Source: Parus major | Lineage: Eukaryota; Chordata; Aves; Passeriformes; Paridae | Assembly: GCF_001522545.3 (NCBI RefSeq) | Contig: NC_031768.1 | Coordinates: 80,075,769-80,139,768 of the forward strand | Length of the DNA stretch: 64,000 nucleotides | Reading direction: 5' to 3' | Shown here: piece after piece, positions 50,601 to 63,197 of the stretch | Layout of the letters: every line of letters starts with the position of its first letter | Position numbering within the stretch: the first letter of the stretch is position 1 | Program-made: the position numbers and the translations under genes | The notes under the pieces: generated by a model | Seen by the model: only the letters and a program-made list of their open reading frames with translations | Databases searched by the model: none | Told to the model about the DNA's origin: nothing

Positions 50601-51439
50601 CCTGTTGTGAGAAGCCTCAGTGAACAGAAACAAAGGAAATTAGGAAGCTGGTAATGAAAATAGATACTAAGAAGCTGTTAGAAACACACATAGAAGTTTT
50701 GAAATGAGAAGTGAAAACCTTACCACATCTGGGTCAAATCCTGGTCCAATGAAATGTGACTGAGAGCTATTGCTATCTGTATGAAATGAACCAACTTATG
50801 AACATGGATTCCATTCACAAAAAGATGTCCTTGTTTACTCTAGAAATGTTCTGAAAATGCACTCAGTGCTAACCCAGGTCACCAGCTATTGCAAACAGTA
50901 ACTGATGCTGCCTGAAACCTCAGCAGCTAGGGAAAAGCTTGTGAAAACGTCTACAGGTTCACTGCCAAGGAAGGCTTGTGTAAAGAAATAGATCAGCAGA
51001 GCTGTTCAGAGCCTCTACAGTTTTCTGTGAGAGAAGGCACCTTGCAATGTGCTCCAGACCAGTCTGCACAATGAAGGAACAATGGTCTGAAGGTAGCCCC
51101 TTGCTTGGCAGAGCTAGCAAACCCAGCATTTCCAAACCACACTGTAACCAGGGGCACTATCCAACGAGACTCTACCAGGCACCTCCTGCTTCAATTACAG
51201 CTGGGAATTAGCCTCTGCTTCAGCTTGCTGCTGGAGCTGCAATAATCCACACACTGAGCAAAGAGCACAGCTGAGCTAACTCAGCACCATCTCGCCCCTC
51301 CCAAATGGAAACGTTGAAATTTTAACTGAAATTCCAACAGATAAAAACTTTGGGAGATTTAAATCAATGCAAGGGTTGAGGGAAAACATCCCAAGTTTTA
51401 ATTCATGACCCTCAATAGCTTGAGGACTTTGTTATTTTT
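47625..51439. other. Intergenic, nothing recognised
   Basis: AT-rich sequence. A somewhat less AT-rich stretch at about 50870-51300 stands out only by composition. No exon or mobile element recognised. Confidence 0.55.
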
Positions 51440-51710
51440 AATAACATAAAATATGTTATACTATTTATATATATATATATATATATTTTTATACACACAC
51501 ACACGCATATATATAGTATTAAATAGATTATGGCATATAAATGTTATCTAATTTAATATAAAAATTTTATATACTAGTTATATATATTTATATAGATACT
51601 ATTTATATATATTTATATGTATACATTTTTAGTATTAAATTATAGTAAAAAATTATATATAAATTATAGTATATTTATATATACTATATGTTATACTACT
51701 GTATTAGCTG
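51440..51710. repeat. AT-rich low-complexity block with (TA)n and (CA)n
   Basis: (TA)n at about 51465-51487 and (CA)n at 51491-51504 are followed by irregular TATTTATATATA-type sequence to about 51700. The many partly self-complementary stretches may form hairpins. Confidence 0.9.
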
Positions 51711-54700
51711 AATTTATTTGATTTAGGTTAGTTATGTACTGTACATGATAGCACCAAATATTTGTAAAAAGAAAATTTTACTTTTGAAATAAAGAAAATA
51801 AATTATGCTAATATTTTTTCCCCTATAAAAAGCATTGCCTAAGTCAACACATTCTTATGAGATATTTTCTGTTTTCATGACACTGGCATTCCCTTTGAAA
51901 AAGGTTTCTCTGAAATGTTTAAAATATTCTTTCATCCATTAACCAGCACTAGAAGAAGAACAAAAGACCACTTCATGAATATAGGAACAAAGTTGAAATC
52001 AGAATTGTTCCAGTAAAATAAACACTCCAGCATCCATTAATTGAAAACCAGCCTGCATGATAGAGATTCTGTGAGCCTGATCATGTCTGCTGTGAACTTG
52101 CAGCACTCAGAAATATACAGCCTATTCAACTTTTGCATAATAGTAAACCAACCAAGAAAATTATAATAGTACAAGGTGGGCTGCTGTACCAATTCAGGTA
52201 GAAGACCCTACATGAGAAACAGATGAAAGAACTGAGAGAAACCCGCATCAGGGCCATCATGGGATTTATTGACAAGATGATTAACACCCTGGCTTATTGC
52301 TGCATAAACTTCATTGAGGATTGCACTAGGATACTATTTTAGGGATATATTTTTCAATTTTTATTTCCCACTCTACCTCTCTCTACCTCAGTTTCTGCCC
52401 TGTCTCTTAAGAAGAGAAGAAAAAGGGCTTTTTCAAGCACACATACCTGAAAGTTCCTATGAATTATTGCAGAAGGATATTTGATCACCGTGCAGACAGA
52501 AAAAGTAATTTATCTATACTATTAGCAAGGAGCCTAATTGAGAAACCAGAGTAGAAAGCTCAAGAAAACATCAGCTGAAGGGCTCAAACCAGTGTTGATT
52601 AACTTTTCTTAAGAATTCAAGAGAATTATAAATTTACAAAGGATTTGATCAACATTGGGTTTTTCTCACAGCATAAATGAACATGTAAAAAATGGCATGT
52701 TTTAGAAATGAGAGTTTAGACTCCTAAACTGTTTTATCTAAGCTGTAAACCCATACTTTAATTATTTACCTATCATATTTTATATATTCTACAGTTTTTT
52801 ATATACCACAGCCACTGCTGGACTTCAAATACATGCCAAAATCAGTCAAAAAGGCAGCATGGGAAATGTTTCTGCCCTGTCTCTTAAGAAATAATGTGTT
52901 ACATAATTGCCTCTTAATAAGATGATTTTATTAGATTTTTCAATATGATTTTTTTTCCTGTATGAGATAGGATCTAAGTCATAAACTGAAATTTTCTGTC
53001 TAAAGACTGGGCTAAGACACAGTATTATGTTTCTGGCACTTTTTCAGGCATCTTTATTGCAGAACAACCATAACCATAAATCACAAATGTAGAGTAAAAA
53101 GATATATCTCTCATTTTAGAGGCAGGAGTGAACTATCCTGAAGTTGGAATACATTGACCAAAAAGGTGAATTTTATGATTGACTTACAGTGGTGCAGTCT
53201 CTTCCAGATTAATGTGCATTGATATCACGAATAGAAAATACTTTTTATATATTTTTAAGTAAGAAAAACCTTTCTTTAAGTAAGATGTTTTCCAGAACAC
53301 ACAGACTGAGAAACTATGTAATTTCCTCTGCTCTCTGCCCAGTTTAATTACCCTCCACTAGGTTCAAAAAAAGCTACAATGGATTTACAGATCTTGATTT
53401 GAGCTGGGAAGTCCCTCATTACCTTCAAATTATACAGCCTCTAGACCTCTTAGTAAGAGTTGTTACGGCCCAAAGGCCTAAAGATACCAGTATGGCAAAT
53501 GTAAGATGCAGTGACCTTCATGAGATTGCTATAGCTAAGCAAAGAAAGGAAAAATATTTTGATGGACCAGCTTTTCCTTAAATCTCTTTCATGACTTCCC
53601 TGTGAATTTTTTTCCAAGTACATTATCCAACTTAATGGAAGGTGCTTCATCTCCTACAAACGTTGCCTAGCTAATAGTGTAGTTACTCCTTAAGGTACAA
53701 GCAAACCCTTGGTTGTCTACAACTAAATAATCCAGATGTTGCTACAAGTTTCAATCAGAGTCCATACCTGCATAAATCTCATCTCTTTAACACATCTTGT
53801 TTTTAGCATTGCAATATAAAGAGCAGTTTGGCCATACAGAGCTGTGACTGTGTAATTGCTGCAAAATGCCTTCAAGACAGCTTATATAGTTTCATATTAT
53901 TTTACTGAATAAATAAACAGCTTTTCCTTTCCTGTATATTTGTAATAATATTGGTAGAAGATTTCTCTTCATTGACTTCAATTTTAAAGTAGATTTGGGC
54001 CACTTTAACCTTCTTTTGAGTTCTTACACTTTCTCAGATTGTTCAGCCAATATCACAAATATTAACTGTTCATTTGCAAATGGTATAAAATATGTAACTG
54101 AGAAGATGAAAATACAAGTGTGGAGCCTGAAAGAAAATAAGCATTTTAACTACCCTTCTTTTATTTAGCTTTACTAAGATCTCCAGTCAATCAATAATTT
54201 TGAATCTCATATTTTAAGACCTGTAAAATCTGGCAGAAATATTTTTAACATATTGCATATCACCCTTGAGACTGCAATATGTGGGAGCTGGAACTGACTA
54301 GTCAAGTTTAAAAAAAGCATTTGCAAAAACCTCTAGTACTAAAATATTTATGGTCTTCCCTCATTTAGAATATGAAAAGCATTTCAAACCAACTTCCTTA
54401 GTACTTTGCAGCTTTTGATGTGTTACTGAAACATAGAAGATAAAAATAATATCAAATTAAAATTGAGGTGAAATACAAATAGTTGTTCATTCTACAGAAT
54501 GTATGAAAAGCCTTGCATAAGTTATTCTTAAGGAAATTTGCCAGAGATCTAAAAACTCTCAGGTTTTGGGGGAACACTGCTCTTGGAAGAAGGGTGAGTT
54601 ACATGCCTATGAGTAGCATTCTTCCCTAAGTCTCTGGTTTAGATATTGATGAGGACACAGTAACAGGTTTTGGTAAAACAAATGATTATTTGCTTAATTC

Positions 54701-55194
54701 CACCAAACAATCATAAACTAGTCAATGTCTGTACAGAACCACTGAAGAATTTTTTATTGCTGTGGAAGACGGTCTTTCAGCAAAATGGAGTATAAAGGAA
54801 TCCAAAAGGAATCCAAGTCTGCTTTACACAAGAGCCATTCTGGACAATCCCTGTGGTTCCAGATTAATTGGCTGTTGTTATCAAAATCTGTTCTTCTATA
54901 AGATCTTTAGGAGCATACACTAAGTTCTAGCTAGCCAGCCTAAAGTCATAAGCAGTTTAAAGAGAGCTGGTAAAATCCTCCCTATAAACCTCTAGCAAGT
55001 GTCCTCTGATGTATTTTCTGTCTCTTGAGGATCCTCAGTGAGTACACCTGAGCTGTCTTTAGCCATTGTTGGTTTGGGGATTTTTATGTTTTGCTGTGTT
55101 GTTTTGATTGGTTTTTTTGTCCCTTAATATTTGTTTATTCACCTTTGATTGCTATATAGCATTAAAATGGATAAATTAAAAACTGCCATCTGGC

Positions 55195-55196
<2 letters not shown>
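51711..55196. other. Intergenic, one dispersed 23-bp exact repeat
   Basis: The same 23 bases, starting GTTTCTGCCC, occur at 52391-52413 and 52868-52890. A 46-codon open frame at 52202-52342 looks somewhat protein-like but is unrecognised. Nothing else seen. Confidence 0.5.

Positions 55197-55279
<83 letters not shown>
55197..55279. repeat. (GATA)n tetranucleotide microsatellite
   Basis: About 20.75 perfect GATA units over 83 bp, followed by imperfect GATAAATA units to about 55305. The minus-strand open frame through it (repeating L-S-I-Y) is an artefact. Confidence 0.98.
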
Positions 55280-55305
55280 GATAAATAGATAAATAGATAG
55301 ATATA

Positions 55306-58300
55306 AAAGTAAAAAAAGAGCAGAGAGACCTTTCATGTCATTGTTTCAATTATATCATTCTGTTTTATATTCACCCAGAAACAGATGAGATGTGCACATT
55401 TTTTTTCTCACTAGATATATAACTCTTGATAAGGAAATGCAGTACAGCTTTGTGATTATTATTTTTTTCTTCAGTCTTTCCTAACATTCAGTATTGCAAA
55501 AGCTCAAGTTTAGTCACTTCATTTGTTGCTAATGTGAGCATATAAATACATGATCAGAACTTTCATTTAAGCATGTGTACAAGGTACAGGCTTTATATGC
55601 ACATAATAATAATGCAAATATACTGAGCAAGAAGAGATTTACAAACTAAAACAGGTGTCAACTTTTACCTTGCCTGAACATCTGTTAGGATTGTTAAAAT
55701 CACATGAAAATTAGAAGTGTGCATTTTGTTTGCATATGCAAAACCTGTAGCACTTTTAGAGGCAGTTTTAATGTGTTATGAACCATGAAGAAATGGAAGA
55801 CATTACAGGCAGACACATGAATATCTATATACACATAAGGAAATATGTGTGTATATATAGATATTTATATGATGTAAAAACTGGTTCTGTTTTATTCCTT
55901 ATTACCCTGAATAGCAAGTAGAGTTGGAAATACTGTGTCTTTGGGGGAGGTATTTTTCAGGTACAGTTTTTCTTGTAGCTTTGACTTAAATTTGCTTCAA
56001 TAACTTATATAATTAAGAGGAAATAGTAAAGAAAAGTACCCTCTCATTCTTTTAATTAAGTATCAGAGAGGGATCTTCTGCTGTCACATTGGAGATCCAC
56101 AGAACAGAGGCACCATCTGAACAGTGGCTAAAACTGCTTTTTCTTTTTTTTTATTTTTTTTTTTCTGGAAGAGAAAATGGTCTTTTCAAGTAATCTAAAT
56201 GACAATAACTAATTGCCTGGTGAACAGAGTTTGCACTGTTCCTGTCATGGAAATATGTGAAAACCTTATATTGCTTTTTTACAGAAACTAGAGAGAAGAT
56301 CACTGTGCCATCATTTAAATCAGTTCTGTTGAGAAATCAAAAGCTGTCTCACAGTGATTCTGTAGTCAACCTAACATAACTTAGAGGAAGACTCTGCTTT
56401 TCCAGCACAGAATTTAAGATGATGTGCACAAAATCTTCAAAGTTGCCTTGAGTCTTCACCTAAATCAATAAAAATGTTTTTATCCTTTATTTCATCTAGA
56501 TTTTAAGAAGGCTTTTGCTGATCACGTCCCTGCTCAGAATAACACAGAATAATAGCCTTTAGTCCACACAGCTGCTTTCTCAGCTCTCTGTGGAGAGGCT
56601 GTTCAGCCATTTACAAAAATACTCAAATCTTTGTAATAAGCAACAAATATTTCTGTGCATGTTTTCATAGCTATCACAGAATAAAAGATTGTGGAGAGAT
56701 GTTTGTTTTTAAAGCTTTAATATGTCAACATGCTCTTAAAACTGTTTATATGAGGTTTACTTTTCTATCAGAAGTACACTGCAATAAAATATTTTGGAGG
56801 GAGTCTTTTTTACCCCTATTACAGTGTAATCATTTACATAAATGTAATTCTTGATTTAAAAACAAATTTCTTTAATTTAACACATTTAACACAGAGACAG
56901 CAGCCTTGGAAAAAAAACACCTAACAACCCACATATAAATCTCACTTACTGTTCCCAGAAAACTTATTTTCTTACAGAATAAAAGAAAAATTGCAAAACA
57001 AAATGAAGGGAAAGTAGTCAAATTCAAAAGCTCCTTCATATCCTCTGGCTATATTGCTGCATTCTAGTTCTGCAAGGAGATGTAGAGCTTTTTCTTATTA
57101 GCTGGCACTGCAAGAATTTAAGTGACCCAGCAGTCAACGTTTCCCACTGTGGAAAAAACAATTTTGTAATTGTCCTGTGAATTAGGGAAGTGAACTCTAG
57201 GAGGATTCTTGCATCGGGTATTTTCTTGGGCAATGATGTGGAAATAATAGATTTAATGAGAACAGTGTAACGATGTGGAATACAATTTCATTCTTGAGTA
57301 AATTTCACGTCTTTTCCAACGAGAAAGTGGATTAACGTAAAGCTTCAAGCAGGGAGCTAACCTGGGGATCCTGTGGCTAAACACAAATAACTGAATGGCC
57401 AGATTTGCATTTCAGCAGATGTGGATACAACACAGGAAAAAATAAACAGGAAACCATGAAGTAGTTAGAGGCAGAAACGACAATATTTTTCACATGCTGT
57501 GGGATTCATTCATGTTACTACACCTCTGCTTATAATGAAAATTGTTTGATGGGATCTGAATCCCCCATTGAAAAAGTGTACCTCACCATGTGCAGTAATA
57601 AACTGGGTATTATGCCTGTGTAAACCTGTACCCTGGGAGCACCTGTACTCCAATTACCCAGCAGTGTTCAGGTGAGTTGGGTGTACTGGAAGGTTAAACA
57701 TAAAGAATCACTGAGTGCCCTCTGCTGTTACCTCAGTCACACTGGGACAATGTTCCTCCTCTTGTTGTCCATGTGCATTAGTCATTGCATTGAGGTGCCA
57801 AGGACTCAGCAAAAAGCATTCACAGGGAAATTCAGGAATGGAGCTATCCATAATGAAGGCATGGCTCTCACTATGGTTGCTCTGCCCTGCATGGGAAGAT
57901 TTTGATTGTCCCTCCATGAAATCCATAAAGGGGGGAACAAATGCCCCCACACCAGCAGATGCCAGAGCTGAGTCTCTGTTTCTTTCCACCTGCAAGTCCC
58001 TTGTCTTCTGACAACCCATCTGTCAACATCCCACACCAGGGATTAGGAGCAAAGCTGCTTTCCTAAGCAGTTTATGCAATTCATCCTATCCCTTATCAGG
58101 CTGTGCAAATGGGAGAAACAGGGACAGTCAGGACTAAGGCTTATTGTCCTGCTGTTCCTTGGCCACACAGCCTGGGCTGGGAGGGAATGTTGTGTACCAG
58201 AATGCAGAAACGTTGGTTTCTGAAGTACAGGCTTCTTCTCTGCATAACTCTGTGACCTCAAAAGCATATAAATATCTAGGAAGGTGACCAGAAAAGGATC

Positions 58301-59067
58301 TAGAAAAATGGGGAGGAGGCTAATGAACTCCTCAGTCCTCCAGTGTGGGTGCTCATTTCATATGTGATAGCCAGCAGGCTAAGAGTCCTCTGCCTGGTTT
58401 ACAGGTTAACAGACTGTAGTGGTGATGGAAATATATGTCTACATATTCCCATTAATTAGGTTAACATTTGGGCCATGTTGATTTGAATAACCCAAAGATA
58501 TAGCTCTAATTTTGGTGTGTTCTACTGAGAGCATGGAATTGGCTGGGAAAATACACGCAGTGAGCCACAGTTATTTCAAGATTACAGCAGAACTCTTGCT
58601 TTAAACAGCTCTAGAAATTGTCATGTGTTACTTTTTTCTTGGTTTTTATTCTCCACAGGATAACATCCATAACAGACTGATCATATTTCTTTGGGAGAAT
58701 TCTAATAAGAGCGCTCAGATCCTTTTATTCAGTGTTCTTCCTTTGAATTATTATTTTATAGCTGACTGTTTACTGCAATGAAATTATACTTAGGATGTAA
58801 ACCTTGTCATACTGGGTACAGTAGAAAAGTTTCAGTAGTCAGCTTTTGCTGAGGATGCTTAGGCCTCTCAAACTGTAAGTCTCAGGAAAAAAAAAAGCAG
58901 TGACATGAGAAAATTGTTCCTTCTCTGGAAATGATAAAGTTAAATGTTCTAAAACAGATTTTCAGACTTACTGTCCTGCATGACAAGAACACTCTGAAGT
59001 TAGCTGGGAAGAATTAATTTTATCTTTGTATGCTTGGAATAAATTTATTGACTTTTCAAGTACAAAA
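55306..59067. other. Intergenic, nothing certain recognised
   Basis: Contains a POU-like 14-bp palindrome at 55729-55742, an imperfect hairpin at 55821-55864 and a T-rich run at 56138-56165. At 57708-58019 open frames of about 100 codons overlap on both strands. I recognise none of them. Confidence 0.5.
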
Positions 59068-59355
59068 GACTGATTTTTACAAGGATGTGTAGTGGTAAGA
59101 TATGGGGTATTGGCTTCAATAAGAAAGATGGCATGTTTAGACTAGATATTAGGAAGAAATTCTTTAGTGTAAGGGTGATGAAGCACTGGCACAGGTTGTC
59201 CAGGGAAGTTTTGACTGCTCATCCCTGGAAGTGTCCAAGGCCAGGTTCAATGGGGCTTTAAGCAACCTCTCTACAGGAAGGTCTCTGCCCATGGCAGAAT
59301 GTTGGAACTCTATGTTCTTTAAGGTCTCTTCCAACCCAGATCAGTCCTTGATTAT
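59068..59355 (+). mobile_element. CR1 3' fragment
   Basis: Matches: TTTTTACAAGGATGTGTAGT, GACTAGATATTAGGAAGAAA, AAGCACTGGCACAGGTTGTC, CATCCCTGGAAGTGTCCAAG, TGGGGCTTTAAGCAACC, GTCTCTTCCAACCCAGATCA. The terminal ATTCTATG repeats are eroded. Confidence 0.95.
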
Positions 59356-60926
59356 ATGCTTTATGGGTAGATACAAAGAATTTTCAAATTCTATCTACTT
59401 GTCAAGTCCTTCCTGTCATCTTCTTCAATGTATTCTAAAGCTGATGCCATCAAAAAAGACAGAAAATCAAGAGCAGCTGAGAAGGACTCAGACTGCATTA
59501 ACAATCTGCCACCAAACCACAAGGATATTGCTCTTGATTCTAGAGAGAAGGCAATGTACAGACCCTCCCTTGAACCATTGTCATAGCAAATGCTGTGACA
59601 TTCAGTGTAGTTTGAATGCTTCATCTGAATGCTGACATCTTCCCTTCATCTGTGATCAAAGTCTCTTATTTTCTCCAGATATTTTCACCTGCTGTTTAGT
59701 GCTGTCACTCAGGGTACATGATGTGACTGCTTAGACAACAGACAGCACAGCCCTTCCAGCTGTTCAAGTTCTTCTGGCAAATCAGCAGGAGAATCAAAGG
59801 TATTTAACTCAAATGAAACTCTTTTTGAAAACTCCTGAGATTTGTATCAGGAAACCCTTAGATCCTGAAACAGCAGCCCAAGCACTTATAGTAAACAAGA
59901 AAATACCAAAAGGCTGTCAACAATAAGAATATTGCCATTATCTTTCTCATCCTTCTGGCCATTGGTGGCATCACTCATCTGTCATGCCTCACCGTTAATT
60001 TTCTTTCCAAGGGCCAACAAAAGAGGAAACATTGACACAAAATAAAGCAAGCTAGTGATTGTGAAGGAGATCACAGGAGCTGGATTTGCCTTGGAAGCAA
60101 ATTTCTCCTCTTATGTGATGAAGTAAGGCCATCACAGTCTGAAATTAGAACTGGAACTATAATGTGAAAGGAGGTAGGAATAACAAAACATATTCTAGTA
60201 AGTCATATATCTAATGAATTTATAGCAACCTATGACCTAGGCTTATATTTTGGGACACTTCCTCTTTCCTAGAAAACCTTTAAGAAAGCCTGAGAGGAAA
60301 CAAACCAAGAGAAAACAAACCTATAAAAAATGTTTGCTCAGTTTTAACAGCTCTGACGGCCCCTTACTAGTTCTTATAGAATAAATGTAATGCGCTACTG
60401 GTATGGCTTTGATTAATTTTTTCTAGCAAAGCTAACTAATACATCTTTGCACATCACACAGTCAGAGCCCTACATCTGTGCTTCACAGTCACCATTCAGT
60501 TTTATTTGTGTAATATGTATAATCAGCTTCAGTCTGATTCAGTGTACAGTAGTGCAAATCAAGATTCATTCCAGTACACCTAAACATCCTCAAGACTGCT
60601 GTATTATCCCTCTTTCAGTCTTCCTCCAAACTGTCCTGTAGTTTTCCAGATATTTAGACAGTGAGTGGCTACAGAGCTGGACTCCCATTAGAAACAATGG
60701 AGACAAAACAGGGCATGATCTCCTTCCTTTTTAAATCAGCTTGTGAAAAAAGGCCAGTTTTTTTGCCTTCCAAGCAGTATTTCTTTCTCCCAGTGATCTA
60801 AAAATGAATCAAGGTAACAACATCATGTGCAGCCCAACACACAGCAAAGCCCCAAAATTAAACTAAATGAGTGGTTACTTCAATAAACCAAGTACATCTG
60901 GATCTTTCTGATGTCTGTCATTTTAG
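59356..60926. other. Intergenic, nothing recognised
   Basis: AT-rich sequence with chance-length open frames. No exon or mobile element recognised. Confidence 0.5.
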
Positions 60927-61142
60927 GGCTGTTCAACTACTCAAATGTAAATTCTTTGGACCACAGAAAGGTACCTTGGCCTGCAGTGGCTGACACTGGG
61001 ATCCTGTACAACATTGAGGCACAGCACCACAATGACACAAGAGTAGCAACAAGTCATTTAATTGACAGGGAGGTGAAACCAGATGGACATGAAAAACATA
61101 ATTGTAGGATCATAATGGAAAACAAATTAAGTGATAAAGTCA
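60927..61142 (+). other. Candidate internal exon, unrecognised
   Basis: An acceptor-like CTGTCATTTTAG (AG at 60925-60926) and a perfect GTAAGT donor at 61143-61148 bracket 216 bp. This segment is open throughout in one frame and its length is a multiple of three. The encoded peptide is hydrophilic (for example H-R-K-V-P-W-P-A-V-A-D-T-G and H-L-I-D-R-E-V-K-P-D-G) and I do not recognise it. Chance coincidence of these signals in 64 kb is quite possible. Confidence 0.2.
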
Positions 61143-61264
61143 GTAAGTCACAATTACATTATTTCCCTTACTTTTAACACAAAAACATATCCTCCAATTC
61201 ATGTTCCCCCCTCCCAAAAAGAAGATCCTTGATCTAAAATAATCTAGCAATACAAGCAGACAGC

Positions 61265-61385
61265 ACTTGCATAGCACATTTCTACTTCAAGTCACTTTGC
61301 AGATGTTACTAAGTTAGTTAATATTCTCCTGAGAAGGATGTATAGGAGGTAACATTGTCAGTATTAAGATGCTTAAGTAAGAAAT
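61265..61385 (+). mobile_element. L3-like ancient LINE 3' remnant
   Basis: CAGCACTTGCATAGCACATT, CTTCAAGTCACTTTGCAGAT and ACTAAGTTAGTTAATATTCTCCTGAG (with breaks) follow the order of the ancient amniote L3 / MIR3-type 3' end: CACTT..ATAGC..CTTTCA..TC..AAGCACTTTACAAA..TTAATTAATCCTCA. Strongly diverged. Confidence 0.55.
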
Positions 61386-63197
61386 TTTAGGTTATATTAC
61401 ATTTTTGGTTTTCAGCTCTTAGCAATTTATAAATAAAAACATCCCAGTTTACATCACAGGCAGTTTGAGTGTCTCTCACATTTGGGTTAAAAATTGTCAA
61501 AAGACTTTTAAATCATTGCATTCCATATCATGTTAAATGTATAAACTTTCTACTCCTTAGTCATCATTTTTATTCTCACAAGATGTCTTGACACAAGTCT
61601 TGTAAACCCTTTAATAATAAATATTCCCAGCAAATTCAACAGGAATTTTCCAATATGTGAAAAACGGGAAAGATTAGGACAGAATACCAAAGTCAGTAGA
61701 AACCCTCCTAGATTAGTATCTGATTTTAGAGAAAGATTCCTCTTGCACAAATTGGAAGCCTTATTCTGTTTTGGGGAATATTTTGGTATCTATTTTCCTC
61801 CAGAATAAAATAATGCAAATGAACTTCTTATTCCCTGAACTCTAAAGGTCTGTATTTTGCCATGGCATCATATTTGTGTATATATGGCATCATATATAAA
61901 GAGCATTTATGGTAAATTTTCTTCTTAATACAACAAGCTTATAAAAAGTTTATCTGGAAAGCTGACACATGGGTGGTGGCACTGTCTTGTCTTTAAGCAC
62001 CGTTGCACCACTTAATGCCATCCACAGCCTCCATGAAATGTATCAGATTTCTGACTACAGCAAATGGTAAACATGTACATTTCAATAAGAATTAGAGACA
62101 TATTTTCTCAAAACATAACTTTTTGTTTTCTCTTTCACAGCTGAAAGATGCTAAAATGTCTCCTAAAATCATTATCTGCCTAATGGTTTTAATAAATCCT
62201 TAGAAAGAAATTAAGCTGCCTACACACTGACTCATGACCAGCTTTTTCCATTTATTTATCAACAGATGCCCAACAGTGTTAAATAGAGAGTGTTCTTCCC
62301 TCTCTCAGCATAATTTACCATATGCAAGAATTCTGTGTTTTATAGGAGATGCCTCTTATGGAATAAATCTCACCATAAAGAAAAATCTCATCATACAAGA
62401 AAAAAACCTATACCCAAATTCTAAATTCCATGCTGTAATAAGATTTTAATAGAAGTTATAAAGCTTGTGTGCACTCAACAGAGAAATTACTAAAGACTGA
62501 TTTGGATAAATTCCGGCATGAGTTTTAAAACAAAGAAAAAATCATTTAGTGTTTCCTTGATAGTAGCTACAGACTATACTACGCTTGGCCAAACAGGCAT
62601 CAGTCACAAATCAGAGGTGGAAGAAAGATTGTAACAAAAAAATATTTTACTCAAAAAATCCCATTCTAAGTGAGAGCTTGATAAAAAGAAATAGAGGGCA
62701 TATCCATAAGGAAGAATCTTGTATCTCTTTTGCAAAGTATCTTATAGATATTTAGTGATGTGGAAGAGAAAGACCAGAAATGTCAAGCTATCTGCATGGT
62801 CATTTTCCATATTAGGAAACTTACAGAAGAACTGCCAAACTCTACTTCATCTAGCCCACAGTCTCCAGAGCCAGCCAAAATATAAAATATCACCTTCATT
62901 AAGAATTTACAGGCTTAAGAAAGATATTATTCTTACTTTTCTTCCTTTTTTTGCTTAAATATGAATTTTACAGTTATTGTTGAAAATTTTTTGGAAATTG
63001 TCTTCCACATTTTCTTTTTACTAAAAATCATTTGTAATAAATGATAGTGCCATAAAAAAGTTTCAATATTTTTCGTATATTTCTCAGAGCCTTTAGAGAA
63101 AGTGAACATCTTAGATAATTTGGAAAACTCTTAAGAGGGAAAAAATGTAGTCTTGAAAACCTTTTCTCAGAGCAAAGGGTCAGTTTCTAAGAGAAAT
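61386..63197. other. Intergenic, nothing recognised
   Basis: AT-rich sequence up to the LTR-type element. No exon or other repeat recognised. Confidence 0.55.

Noticed and set aside
52400..52409. CTGTCTCTTA as a second adapter remnant
   Set aside because: Only the first ten bases match the mosaic end before the sequence continues AGAA, so it is not an adapter. The surrounding 23-bp duplication is reported separately.
55139..55336. Minus-strand frame of repeating L-S-I-Y residues
   Set aside because: Translation of the GATA microsatellite.
57708..58019. Open frames of about 100 codons overlapping on both strands
   Set aside because: No recognisable protein in any frame and no clear splice signals. 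The overlap itself reflects locally low stop-codon density.
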